Assembly (NCBI RefSeq): GCF_014673495.1
Contig: NZ_CP051006.1
Span: 5,518,001-5,582,000, forward strand
Direction: 5' to 3'
Origin: Streptomyces griseofuscus
GTDB lineage: Bacteria > Actinomycetota > Actinomycetes > Streptomycetales > Streptomycetaceae
Length of the DNA: 64,000 nucleotides
The position numbers and the translations under genes were made by a program. Below the pieces are notes generated by a model. That model was not told the DNA's origin. It saw only the letters and a list, made by a program, of their open reading frames with translations, and searched no databases. This document shows, piece after piece, positions 41,400 to 49,563 of this stretch (within the stretch, counting starts at the first letter, position 1; each line of letters opens with the position of its first letter).

Positions 41400-44051
41400 A
41401 TGGATCTTCGTGTGGCCCGGCTGCGAGGGCTGCTCAAGGGACCGCGGCGGCTGCTGGCCGCCGCGGCCGCCGTCGTGGTGCTCGCGGGCGCGGGCACCTG
41501 GACGGCCGCCGCCTCCGGCGGACCCGAGCCCGTGCACCGCGCCGACCGGATGATGGCCATGCCGGGCGGCGTGCGCCTGGACACCTCGTACTTCACCGCG
41601 GGCCCCGCAGGGCGGCGCCCCGCCGTCCTGCTCGCGCACGGATTCGGCGGCAGCAAGGACGACATGCGGCAGCAGGCCGAGGACCTCGCCCGCGACGGGT
41701 ACGCGGTCCTGACCTGGTCGGCCCGCGGCTTCGGCAGCTCCACCGGCAAGATCGGACTGAACGACCCGAAGACCGAGGTCGCCGACGTCTCCCGGCTCAT
41801 CGACTGGCTCGCGAAACAGCCCCAGGTGCGCCTCGACAAGCCCGGCGACCCCCGCGTCGGCGTGGCCGGCGGTTCGTACGGCGGTGCCGTCTCTCTGCTC
41901 GCCGCGGGCCACGACCGGCGGGTGGACGCCATTGCCCCGGCCCTCACCTACTGGAACCTCGCCGACGCCCTCTTCCCGAACGGCGTCTACAAGAAGCTGT
42001 GGGCCGGGGTCTTCTTCGGCGAGGGCGGCGGCTGCGCCCGCTTCGAGCCCGCCCTGTGCCGGATGTACGAACGGGTCGCCACCTCGGGCACCCCGGACGC
42101 CGCCGCCCGCGCCCTGCTCCAGGAACGCTCGCCGTCCGCCGTCGGCTCCCGCATCAAGGTGCCCACCCTGCTGGTGCAGGGCCAGACCGACTCGCTCTTC
42201 CCGCTCGGCCAGGCCGACGCCGCCGAGCACGCCATCAAGGCCAACGGCGCCCCCGTCGACGTCGACTGGGTCGCGGGCGGCCATGACGGCGGCGACCTGG
42301 AGACCGGCCGCGTCCAGAACCGGGTGCGCACCTGGTTCGACCGGTATCTGAAGGGCGACAAGGCCGCCGACACCGGCCCCGCCTTCCGGATCACCCGCAC
42401 CGGCGGCGTCGACTCCACGGACGGCACCGCCCAGCTGCGCGGGGCGAGCGCGGACAGCTACCCGGGCCTGCGCGCCGACCGGCAGGACATCGCCCTGTCC
42501 GGCCGCGCACAGCACATCATCAACCCGGCCGGCGCGAGCCCGCCCGCCGTCTCCGCGCTGCCCGGCCTCGGCGGCTCCGGCGGCCTCGGCCAGCTGTCCG
42601 CGCTCGGCCTCGGCACCGCCCTCGACTTCCCCGGCCAGTACGCCCGCTTCGACTCCGCGCCGCTCACCCGCACCCTCCAGATCACCGGCACCCCCACCGC
42701 CCGCGTCCACATCACCTCCGCCAGCGGCGACGCCGTGCTGTTCGGCAAGGTCTACGACGTCGGCCCCGACGGCAAACGCCAGGTGCTGCCCTCCCAGCTC
42801 GTCACCCCCTTCCGGGTGACCGGCGCCCAAAGCGGCAAGGACGTCACGGTCACCCTCCCGGCGATCGACCACGAGGTGCAGAAGGGCCACCGGCTTCGCC
42901 TGGTCCTCGCCACCACCGACCTGGGCTACGCCTCACCGGCCGCCCCGGCCACCTACACCGTCACCCTGAAGAGCGCGCTGAGCGTCCCGACCGCACCCGC
43001 CGTGCGCACCGCCGCGGCCCCGCTGCCCTCCTGGGTGTGGTGGCTGCCGCTCGCCGGAGCGGGCATCGCGGCCGCCCTGCTGCTGACCGCCCGCCGCCGT
43101 ACGACCGCCCCCGCGCCCGACCCCGCGCTGGCGGAGGTCCCGCTGGTCATCAAGGACCTGGGCAAGCGGTACGCCGGAGCCGCCGACCGGTACGCGGTGC
43201 GCGAGCTGTCCTTCCGCGTCGAGCGCGGCCAGGTGCTCGGCCTGCTCGGGCCCAACGGCGCGGGCAAGACCACCACCCTGCGCATGCTGATGGGCCTGAT
43301 CACCCCGGACGACGGCGAGATCCGCGTCTTCGGGCACGCCATCCGCCCCGGCGCCCCGGTGCTCTCCCGGGTCGGCGCCTTCGTGGAGGGCGCGGGCTTC
43401 CTGCCGCACCTGTCCGGGCGGGAGAACCTGGAGCTGTACTGGCGGGCCACCGGCCGCCCCGCCGCGGACGCCCATCTGGACGAAGCCCTGGAGATCGCCG
43501 GGCTCGGCGACGCGCTGGCCCGCGCGGTGCGCACCTACTCCCAGGGCATGCGCCAGCGCCTGGCCATCGCCCAGGCCATGCTCGGCCTGCCCGATCTGCT
43601 CATCCTGGACGAGCCCACCAACGGCCTCGACCCGCCCCAGATACGCGAGATGCGCGAGGTGATGATCCGCTACGCGGCCGCCGGCCGCACCGTGATCGTC
43701 TCCAGCCACCTCCTCTCCGAGGTCGAGCAGTCCTGCACCCACCTCGTGGTGATGGACCGCGGCCGGCTCGTCCAGGCCGGACCCGTGCGCGACATCATCG
43801 GCTCCGGCGACACCCTGCTCGTCGGCACTGCGGGCCCCGTGGAGGAGCCGGTGATGGAGAAGGTGGCCGCCCTGCCCGGCGTCGCCTCCGCCGTGCGCAC
43901 CGACGACGGGCTGCTGGTCCGGCTGGCGGCGGGCGGCACCGCCGAGCGGCTGGTCGTGGAGCTGGTGCGGCTCTCGGTGCCGGTCGCCTCGGTCGGCCCG
44001 CACCGCCGCCTGGAGGACGCGTTCCTCACCCTGATCGGAGGTTCCGCATGA
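41400..44051 (+). CDS. Fusion of secreted S15-type alpha/beta hydrolase and ABC transporter ATPase
   Basis: 883 aa in one frame. Residues 17-39: signal anchor. Residues 45-530: S15/CocE-type hydrolase with GGSYGG nucleophile Ser 159, Asp 264 (GQTDSLFP), His 295 (GGHDGG), then an Xaa-Pro peptidase C-terminal-like jelly roll (AQHIINPAG, YARFDSAPLTRTLQITG, VQKGHRLRLVLATTD). Residues 544-567: membrane helix. Residues 585-883: ABC ATPase with Walker A GPNGAGKTT (Lys 623), signature YSQGMRQRL, Walker B LLILDEPTNGLD (Asp 737, Glu 738). Predicted: hydrolase outside, ATPase inside. The next gene, overlapping by ATGA, is the permease. The coupling of hydrolysis and transport is inferred; substrate unknown. 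Confidence 0.93.
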   Translation: MDLRVARLRGLLKGPRRLLAAAAAVVVLAGAGTWTAAASGGPEPVHRADRMMAMPGGVRLDTSYFTAGPAGRRPAVLLAHGFGGSKDDMRQQAEDLARDGYAVLTWSARGFGSSTGKIGLNDPKTEVADVSRLIDWLAKQPQVRLDKPGDPRVGVAGGSYGGAVSLLAAGHDRRVDAIAPALTYWNLADALFPNGVYKKLWAGVFFGEGGGCARFEPALCRMYERVATSGTPDAAARALLQERSPSAVGSRIKVPTLLVQGQTDSLFPLGQADAAEHAIKANGAPVDVDWVAGGHDGGDLETGRVQNRVRTWFDRYLKGDKAADTGPAFRITRTGGVDSTDGTAQLRGASADSYPGLRADRQDIALSGRAQHIINPAGASPPAVSALPGLGGSGGLGQLSALGLGTALDFPGQYARFDSAPLTRTLQITGTPTARVHITSASGDAVLFGKVYDVGPDGKRQVLPSQLVTPFRVTGAQSGKDVTVTLPAIDHEVQKGHRLRLVLATTDLGYASPAAPATYTVTLKSALSVPTAPAVRTAAAPLPSWVWWLPLAGAGIAAALLLTARRRTTAPAPDPALAEVPLVIKDLGKRYAGAADRYAVRELSFRVERGQVLGLLGPNGAGKTTTLRMLMGLITPDDGEIRVFGHAIRPGAPVLSRVGAFVEGAGFLPHLSGRENLELYWRATGRPAADAHLDEALEIAGLGDALARAVRTYSQGMRQRLAIAQAMLGLPDLLILDEPTNGLDPPQIREMREVMIRYAAAGRTVIVSSHLLSEVEQSCTHLVVMDRGRLVQAGPVRDIIGSGDTLLVGTAGPVEEPVMEKVAALPGVASAVRTDDGLLVRLAAGGTAERLVVELVRLSVPVASVGPHRRLEDAFLTLIGGSA

Positions 44052-44899
44052 GCACGCTCACCGAGGTGGCCTCCGGCTATCGCACCCGGGGCACCCTGCC
44101 GCTGCGCGTGGAGCTGGTCCGCCAGCTCAAGCGGCGCCGCACCCTGGTCATGGGCGCGCTCCTCGCCGTACTGCCGTTCGTGCTGGTCATCGCCTTCGCC
44201 GTCGGCCACCCCTCGGGGCGCGACGGCCAGGTCACCCTGATGGACACGGCCACCGCGTCCGGGGCCAACTTCGCCGCGGTGAACCTGTTCGTCTCGGCCG
44301 GCTTCCTGCTGGTCGTGCCGGTCGCCCTGTTCTGCGGGGACACCGTGGCCTCGGAGGCCAACTGGTCCTCCCTGCGCTATCTGCTGGCCGCGCCCGTGCC
44401 CAGGGCCCGGCTGCTGTGGTCCAAGCTGGTCGTGGCGCTCGGGCTGAGCCTCGCCGCGATGGTGCTGCTGCCGGTCGTCGCCCTCGCGGTCGGCACCGCC
44501 GCGTACGGCTGGGGGCCGCTCCAGATACCCACCGGCGGCGAACTGGACCCCGGTACGGCCGTGGGGCGGCTCGCGGTGGCGGTGGCGTACATCTTCGTGT
44601 CCCAACTGGTCACCGCGGGGCTCGCGTTCTGGCTGTCGACCCGGACGGACGCCCCGCTCGGCGCGGTCGGCGGCGCGGTCGGGCTGACCATCGTCGGCAA
44701 TGTCCTGGACGCCGTCACCGCGCTGGGCCACTGGCGCGACTTCCTGCCCGCGCACTGGCAGTTCGCCTGGGCCGACGCCGTCCAGCCGCATGCCGAGTGG
44801 TCCGGGATGATCCAGGGCTGCGCGCTCTCGGTGACCTGCGCGCTCGTCCTGTTCGCGCTGGCCTTCCGGGGGTTCGCCCGCAAGGACATCGTCTCCTAG
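44048..44899 (+). CDS. ABC-2 type transporter permease
   Basis: 283 aa, ATG overlapping the fusion gene stop. Six predicted helices; N-terminal amphipathic segment (LRVELVRQLKRRRTLVMGALLAVLPFVLVIAF), GDTVASEANWSSLRYLLAAPVPRARLLWSKL is the conserved cytoplasmic loop of ABC-2 permeases, and a large periplasm-side loop (GWGPLQIPTGGELDPG) follows helix 3. With the ATPase half of the fusion it would form an exporter, probably as a homodimer. Ends before a bidirectional hairpin. Confidence 0.92.
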   Translation: MSTLTEVASGYRTRGTLPLRVELVRQLKRRRTLVMGALLAVLPFVLVIAFAVGHPSGRDGQVTLMDTATASGANFAAVNLFVSAGFLLVVPVALFCGDTVASEANWSSLRYLLAAPVPRARLLWSKLVVALGLSLAAMVLLPVVALAVGTAAYGWGPLQIPTGGELDPGTAVGRLAVAVAYIFVSQLVTAGLAFWLSTRTDAPLGAVGGAVGLTIVGNVLDAVTALGHWRDFLPAHWQFAWADAVQPHAEWSGMIQGCALSVTCALVLFALAFRGFARKDIVS

Positions 44900-44917
44900 C
44901 CGGGTCTACACAGCGAA

Positions 44918-44952
44918 ACGGCGGGCCACCGGGGGAACCGGTGACCCGCCGT
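44918..44952. terminator. Bidirectional terminator between ABC permease and rodlin
   Basis: 15-bp stem ACGGCGGGCCACCGG / CCGGTGACCCGCCGT with one mismatch and a 5-nt loop. It serves the convergent permease and rodlin genes. A near copy lies at 45532-45566. Confidence 0.8.
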
Positions 44953-44968
44953 CGCGGGGATCGTCCGC

Positions 44969-45376
44969 TCAGCTGCCGACGGCGCCGTTGCCCGACAGGG
45001 CGGAGATGTCGTCCAGGATGTGCGAGAGCGGCTCGTCGCCCTTCGCCTGCGTGGAGTTCTCCGTGCACTGCTGGGTCTGCGGCGAGGACAGGATCGGGAT
45101 GTCCTGGACACCGACGTTGACCAGGGCGACCAGCGACTGGGCGTCGATCTTCGCCGGCAGGCCGATGCAGGGCTTGTTGAGCGAGCCCTCGACCAGCGAG
45201 AGCTGCGGGCTCATGCTGCCGGAGGTGGCCGAGTTGCCGAAGGACGACGTGGCGCCGTTGCCGCTGAGCGACGTGGTGCCGTGGTCGTTGCCGATGGCGA
45301 GGGCCTGGGGAGCCGCGGCACCGGCGAGACCGGCGACGGAGGCGGCAACGGCCGCGGTTGCCCACAGCTTCTTCAT
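44969..45376 (-). CDS. Rodlin protein (first of three)
   Basis: 135 aa. Sec signal (MKKLWATAAVAASVAGLAGAAAPQALA, cleavage before IGNDHGT). Mature rodlin pattern: GTTSLSGNGAT, GNSATSGSMSPQLSLVEGSLNKPCIGLPAKIDAQSLVALVNVGVQDIPILSSPQTQQC, HILDDISALSGNGA, with two conserved Cys. Rodlins organise chaplin fibrils into paired rods on aerial hyphae and spores. Sequence is close to the neighbour at 45581-45991, with which it is tandem on the minus strand. Confidence 0.95.
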   Translation of the reverse strand: MKKLWATAAVAASVAGLAGAAAPQALAIGNDHGTTSLSGNGATSSFGNSATSGSMSPQLSLVEGSLNKPCIGLPAKIDAQSLVALVNVGVQDIPILSSPQTQQCTENSTQAKGDEPLSHILDDISALSGNGAVGS

Positions 45377-45531
45377 GTTCGTTCCCTTTCGAAAGGCGGA
45401 CTCCGGGGAGGAGCTGCGTGACCGTCAACTGCCCCAGCGGTGCCGTGGTTGCGGCGTTTGCCCCGTTCGGAGCAGTGCGGTCGGATGAATGGATGAACGT
45501 CCCCCGGCCGAACCGGCACCGGGACGTCGAA

Positions 45532-45566
45532 ACGGCGGGCCACCGGGAGGACCGGCGACCCGCCGT
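45532..45566 (-). terminator. Terminator after the second rodlin, duplicated copy
   Basis: 15-bp imperfect stem, near-identical to 44918-44952 including the flanking GTCGCGGGGATCG, so the duplication that made two tandem rodlins took the terminator with it. Confidence 0.75.
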
Positions 45567-45580
45567 CGCGGGGATCGGGC

Positions 45581-45991
45581 TCAGCTGCCGGCGGCGCCGT
45601 TGCCCGACAGGGCGGAGATGTCGTCCAGGATGTGCGACAGGGCCTCGTCGCCCTTCGCCTGCGTGGAGTTCTCCACGCACTGCTGGGTCTGCGGCGAGGA
45701 CAGGATCGGGATGTCCTGAACGCCGACGTTGACCAGACCGACCAGCGACTGGAGGTCCGCCTTCGCCGGCAGACCGATGCAGGGCTTGTTGAACGAGCCC
45801 TGGATGAGCGCCATCTGCGGGCTCATGTTGCCGTACGTGGCCGAGTTGCCGTACGTCTGCGCGGCGCCGTTGCCGCTGTAGGACGTCGTCCCGGTGTCGT
45901 TGCCGATGGCCAGGGCCGGGGCCGCGGCGGCGGCGGAGGCACCGACGACGGCGGAGGCGACCGCGGCGGTGGCCAGAACCTTCTTGATCAC
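45581..45991 (-). CDS. Rodlin protein (second of three)
   Basis: 136 aa from GTG 45991 (AAGGGA upstream). Signal peptide ending APALA, then IGNDTGTTSYSGNGAAQTYGNSATYGNMSPQ. Shares NKPCIGLPAK, NVGVQDIPILSSPQTQQC, and SHILDDISALSGNGA with the first rodlin. Tyr substitutions (TSYS, TYGNSATYGN) set it apart. Divergent from the third rodlin across about 250 bp. Confidence 0.95.
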   Translation of the reverse strand: MIKKVLATAAVASAVVGASAAAAAPALAIGNDTGTTSYSGNGAAQTYGNSATYGNMSPQMALIQGSFNKPCIGLPAKADLQSLVGLVNVGVQDIPILSSPQTQQCVENSTQAKGDEALSHILDDISALSGNGAAGS

Positions 45992-46238
45992 TTGCTGTTC
46001 CCTTCTGAAGACACCCCGTCCACCGGAGCGATCTGGTTCAACGGCTCCGCACGCCCGCGGGTTGTCCTCGTTCACTCCAATGGCCCACATGTCACCGGAT
46101 GCCGGCGAATGGCCGGTGAATGCCCCCGAATACCGCCGGACGATCCGAACGGGTGACGCCCCGCAACCAAACGGCGGCGGCCCGGTTGATGCCAGGGCAG
46201 GAACGTGCTCTTGGCGAAAGCCCGGAAAGGAAAGCGAA

Positions 46239-46649
46239 ATGCTGAAGAAGGCAATGGCCGCGGCGGCGGTCGCCGCGTCTTTCATCGGTGTGTCCGCGGC
46301 GGTGGCCCCCCAGGCGCTTGCCATCGGCAACGACACGGGCACCACGTCGGCCAGCGGCAACGGTGCCCATGAGTCGTTCGGGAACGCCGTGACCACCGGC
46401 AACCTGAGCCCGCAGGCCACCCTGGTGGGCGGCTCGCTCAACGACCTGTGCGTCGGTCTGCCGGTGAAGGCGGACGTCCAGTCGGTGCTCGCCCTGGTCA
46501 ACGTCGGTGTCCAGGACATCCCCGTGCTGTCCTCGCCGCAGGTGCAGCAGTGCGCCGAGAACTCGTCGCAGGCCAAGGACGACGAGCCGCTCTCGCACCT
46601 CGCGGACGACATCTCCGTCCTCGCGGGCAACGGCGCCGTCGGCAGCTGA
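46239..46649 (+). CDS. Rodlin protein (third, divergent)
   Basis: 136 aa, ATG 46239 with GGAAAGGA upstream. Signal ending APQALA, then IGNDTGTTSASGNGAHESFGNAVTTGNLSPQ; the core differs from the other two (NDLCVGLPVKADVQSVLALVNVGVQDIPVLSSPQVQQC). The two Cys are kept. Its divergent placement matches the known divergent rdlA/rdlB pair; the extra minus-strand copy is what is added here. Confidence 0.95.
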   Translation: MLKKAMAAAAVAASFIGVSAAVAPQALAIGNDTGTTSASGNGAHESFGNAVTTGNLSPQATLVGGSLNDLCVGLPVKADVQSVLALVNVGVQDIPVLSSPQVQQCAENSSQAKDDEPLSHLADDISVLAGNGAVGS

Positions 46650-46668
46650 GCAGGCCCCACCCCGAGTG

Positions 46669-46712
46669 CCGTCCGGGCGTCGCACCTATTTTTCGGTGCG
46701 GCGCCCGGGCGG
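46669..46712 (+). terminator. Terminator after the third rodlin
   Basis: 18-bp stem with two G-U pairs (CCGTCCGGGCGTCGCACC / GGTGCGGCGCCCGGGCGG), 8-nt T-rich loop, followed by TTTCTTCG. Confidence 0.85.
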
Positions 46713-46933
46713 TTTCTTCGTTCTTCCCGAAGAAGCACCTATCCGTTAATCGTCCAAGGTGTCAATTCTATGGGGGCGTTCGAGTGAATTAGGGGGCCGG
46801 GCACGTTCCAGGGTTTCTCCGGCTGTCTATCCCTCGTTTTACAACCTGCCGGTCATGGTGCGAGCCGTTCAAGGCCGTGCTCGCTCGGTTTCGACCGCTC
46901 ATAGGGGCATGACCGTCAGAGAAGGGAAAATTC

Positions 46934-47161
46934 ATGAAGAAGAGCGCTGCTGTCATCGCCGGTGCCCTCCTGGCGCTGGGCGGGGCCGCCCCCGCCTTCG
47001 CCGACTCCGGGGCCGGGGCCGTCGCCGCCAACTCCCCGGGTGTGCTCTCCGGCAACGTGATCCAGATCCCTGTGCACGTCCCGATCAACCTGTGCGGCGA
47101 CTCCGTCGACGTCATCGGTCTGCTGAACCCCGCGTTCGGCAACACCTGCGCCAACGGCTGA
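46934..47161 (+). CDS. Short chaplin
   Basis: 75 aa, AAGGGA before the ATG. Signal MKKSAAVIAGALLALGGAAPAFA, mature chaplin domain DSGAGAVAANSPGVLSGNVIQIPVHVPINLCGDSVDVIGLLNPAFGNTCANG with the two Cys and GN motifs. Short chaplins self-assemble into amyloid fibres that lower surface tension so aerial hyphae can emerge. The AT-rich 220-bp upstream gap probably holds a developmental promoter. Confidence 0.96.
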   Translation: MKKSAAVIAGALLALGGAAPAFADSGAGAVAANSPGVLSGNVIQIPVHVPINLCGDSVDVIGLLNPAFGNTCANG

Positions 47162-47292
47162 CGTTCGGTACCCACCGCACGCCAGCCCGCCGGCTGCGTA
47201 CAGGCCGGTCCCGGACCGTCGATCCATAGATCTCTTGGCCCGGGGCCGGCTTTTCCACATCTCCGAGCAGTTCGAGTAGGAAGACTACGAGA

Positions 47293-48027
47293 TTGCGACA
47301 GACCCTCAGCAAGGGCATGGTCGTGGCCGCAGCTGCCGCGACCGGCGTGCTTTCGTTGTACGGCACGGCCGCGCTCGCCGACTCCAACGCGCAGTCACTG
47401 GCCCAGGGTTCACCGGGCGTGCTGTCCGGCAACAGCATCCAGGTCCCGGTGCACGTGCCGGTCAATGTCTGCGGCAACTCCGTGGACGTGGCCGCGCTGC
47501 TGAACCCCGCGTTCGGCAACTCCTGTGCCAATGTCGGCCATTCGGTCACCCCGCGCCCCACCGGTTACGGCAACGACGCGTACGGTCACGACGACCCGAC
47601 CCCGCCGGTCTCCTACGGCAAGCCGGAACCGACGCCGACCCCGACGTCGTACGGTCATGACGACCCCACGCCGCCGGCGTACGGCAGCCCCGAGCCGACG
47701 CCGACCCCCACGTCGTACGGCAGCGACGAGCCCACCCCGACCCCCACGTCGTACGGCAGCGACGAGCCCACCCCGACTCCCACCTCCTACGGGAGCGACG
47801 AGCCCACGCCGCCGTCCTCCTACGGGAGCGACGAGCCGACCCCGCCGTCCTCCTACGGCAGTGACGAGCCGACCCCGCCCGGTTCGTACGGCAACGACGA
47901 GCCGCCGACCCTGCCGCACACCGGTGGCAACGCCAAGGCCATGATCGCCACATCGGCCGCCAGCGCCGCGCTGATCATGGCGGGTGCGGTGCTGTACCGC
48001 CGCGGCCGGACGGCCGCCCGTCGGTGA
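47293..48027 (+). CDS. Cell-wall-anchored long chaplin with one chaplin domain and PT-rich repeats
   Basis: 244 aa from TTG 47293 (GTAGGAAG upstream; ATG 47317 is a weaker alternative). Signal to about residue 30, one chaplin domain (SPGVLSGNSIQVPVHVPVNVCGNSVDVAALLNPAFGNSC), then ~130 residues of Tyr-Gly-x-Asp-Glu-Pro-Thr-Pro repeats, a sortase signal LPHTGG, a helix (AMIATSAASAALIMAGAVLY) and basic tail RRGRTAARR. Classical long chaplins have two chaplin domains and LAxTG. The repeats act as a stalk through the wall (inference). Confidence 0.93.
   Translation: MRQTLSKGMVVAAAAATGVLSLYGTAALADSNAQSLAQGSPGVLSGNSIQVPVHVPVNVCGNSVDVAALLNPAFGNSCANVGHSVTPRPTGYGNDAYGHDDPTPPVSYGKPEPTPTPTSYGHDDPTPPAYGSPEPTPTPTSYGSDEPTPTPTSYGSDEPTPTPTSYGSDEPTPPSSYGSDEPTPPSSYGSDEPTPPGSYGNDEPPTLPHTGGNAKAMIATSAASAALIMAGAVLYRRGRTAARR
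47560..47915 (+). repeat. Repeat array coding the PT-rich stalk
   Basis: Repeats with a 36-bp period encode YGSDEPTPTPTS; two adjacent copies (about 47703-47774) are nearly exact, and shorter ~30-33-bp variants (YGSDEPTPPSS) follow. In-frame units suggest that repeat number can vary between strains. Confidence 0.85.
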
Positions 48028-48032
48028 CCTGC

Positions 48033-48063
48033 CGGGTGCCGGACCCCGAGCGTCCGGCACCCG
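48033..48063 (+). terminator. First terminator after the long chaplin
   Basis: Perfect 12-bp stem CGGGTGCCGGAC / GTCCGGCACCCG with a 7-nt loop, 5 bases past the stop. Confidence 0.85.
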
Positions 48064-48072
48064 CCGCCCAGG

Positions 48073-48101
48073 ACCCCCGCGCGGATGCGTGCGGGGGTTT
48101 T
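48073..48101 (+). terminator. Second, T-tailed terminator after the long chaplin
   Basis: ACCCCCGC / GCGGGGGT stem with a 10-nt loop running into TTTT. Tandem with the preceding hairpin. Confidence 0.8.
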
Positions 48102-48243
48102 CGGCATGGGCGGCCACGCCCCCTCCGGGCGGCCTCCGGCGCACATCACCCCTTTGGCGGCACAACCCGGGGGAGCGGGACGCGTTGACACAACGCCGGG
48201 CAGTCGCCCGGATGTTTGTGTCTATTTCAAGGAGCACCTCTCC

Positions 48244-48483
48244 ATGTCGCGTATCGCGAAGGGTCTGGTCCTGACCTCTGCCGCCGTCGCGGCCGTCGCC
48301 GGCGCCGCCGGTGCCGCCGCCGCCTCCTCCGGCGCGGACGGCGTTGCCGCCAACTCGCCCGGTGTCATCTCGGGCAATGTCATTCAGGTCCCGGTCCACG
48401 TCCCGGTCAACGTCTGCGGTGACAGCATCGACGTCATCGGTCTGCTGAACCCGGCGTTCGGCAACACCTGCGTCAACGGCTGA
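48244..48483 (+). CDS. Short chaplin
   Basis: 79 aa, ATG 48244 with AAGGAG upstream. Signal MSRIAKGLVLTSAAVAAVAGAAGAAAA, mature SSGADGVAANSPGVISGNVIQVPVHVPVNVCGDSIDVIGLLNPAFGNTCVNG. A TTGACA (48185-48190) upstream may be the -35 region. Same class as the chaplin at 46934. Confidence 0.95.
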   Translation: MSRIAKGLVLTSAAVAAVAGAAGAAAASSGADGVAANSPGVISGNVIQVPVHVPVNVCGDSIDVIGLLNPAFGNTCVNG

Positions 48484-48506
48484 CGTCCGGGGCGCACACC
48501 CCCTCG

Positions 48507-48552
48507 ACCGGCCGTCCACTCCGCGCATCCGTCGCGGCGGTGGGCGGCCGGT
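48507..48552 (+). terminator. Hairpin after the second short chaplin
   Basis: ACCGGCCG / CGGCCGGT outer stem with further imperfect pairing (CCGCG/CGCGG) inside. Confidence 0.55.
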
Positions 48553-48680
48553 TCTCGTTCCCCCGGTCGGGGCAGGGGCGAGCCCGGACGGGGCATGTGG
48601 CCCAGCGAGCGGTTGCGGGGCGGATGGGGCGAACTGACGGTGGGTTTTCAGACCCCGAAGTCTTGCCGAAAGGAACCCCC

Positions 48681-49529
48681 ATGCGTGCTCTGCCCGCACG
48701 GCGCCTCGCGTCCACCGCCCTCAGCGCCGCCGTCATCGCCGCGCTCACCGGCCCGGTCGCCGTCGCCGTCGACACCGCGCGAGGCCACGGCGACGCCCCC
48801 GCCACCCAGGCCGCCCTGCCCGGTGCCGCGAAACTCCTCGCCCAGGTCAGAGCCCTGGATCACGCGGGCGCCCTGCCCAAGCCGGTCGCCGAACTGCTCG
48901 ACCGCTCACTGACGGAGGGCCGACTGCCCGCGGCGGAGGCCGAGCGACTCGGCGCCGCGGCCAAGCAGGCCGTCGTACGGGCGGCGGCGCAGGGCACGCT
49001 CGGCGGGGCGAAGGCCCCCGGTGAGCCGACGACGCCCGCGGCTCCGGGTGTTGCCGGTGAGCCGACGACACCTGCGGCGCCGGTGGTGCCCGCGGCGCCT
49101 GCCGTATCCCAGACCGCGACTCCCGCAGCCGCCGCGAGCCCGGCCACCACCCCGGCCGGCGCGGCCACGCCCGCCGCTCCTTCTGCGCCCGCCCCGGTCC
49201 CCTCGGGGTCCGAGTCCCAGTCGGCGCTGCCCAAGCCGTCCGCGTCACCCGCCGTGCCGCTCAACCCGGCCCCGCAGAGCGTCGCCCGCAGCGTGCCCGG
49301 CGCCCGTGACCTCGTCGGCGATGTGCTGGCCGCGGTGGACGCCCTGGTGAAGGCGGTCGTCTCCGATGTCGACCAGGTGGTCGCCGCCGCCAACGCCCTG
49401 GTCGCCCAGGTGCTCGCCGCCCTCCCCGGCACCGGCCTGCCGACCCCCACCGCCACCCCGACGACGCTCCCGAGCGTGGCCGCCCTGCCGAGCACACCGG
49501 CGCTCCCGGCCACGCCCGCGACCGGCTGA
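48681..49529 (+). CDS. Secreted Ala/Pro-rich protein
   Basis: 282 aa, AAAGGAA before ATG 48681. Signal peptide (RRLASTALSAAVIAALTGPVAVAV). Mature domain about 45-120 is helical (AKLLAQVRALDHAGALPKPVAELLDRSLTEGRLPAAEAERLGAAAKQAV), then ~110 residues rich in Ala-Pro-Thr (EPTTPAAP repeats), then a helical segment (DLVGDVLAAVDALVKAVVSDVDQVVAAANALVAQVLAAL) and a Pro/Thr tail. No enzyme motif. Lies among chaplin/rodlin genes, so a cell-surface or matrix role in aerial growth is plausible but unproven. Confidence 0.7.
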   Translation: MRALPARRLASTALSAAVIAALTGPVAVAVDTARGHGDAPATQAALPGAAKLLAQVRALDHAGALPKPVAELLDRSLTEGRLPAAEAERLGAAAKQAVVRAAAQGTLGGAKAPGEPTTPAAPGVAGEPTTPAAPVVPAAPAVSQTATPAAAASPATTPAGAATPAAPSAPAPVPSGSESQSALPKPSASPAVPLNPAPQSVARSVPGARDLVGDVLAAVDALVKAVVSDVDQVVAAANALVAQVLAALPGTGLPTPTATPTTLPSVAALPSTPALPATPATG

Positions 49530-49563
49530 CCCCGACCGGTCCACGAGACCCTCCCTTTCCGGC

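Noticed and set aside
47560..47915. Regular repeats that could suggest a CRISPR array
   Set aside because: Repeats are in frame, contiguous without unique spacers, and encode the Pro/Thr stalk of a chaplin; no cas genes are near.
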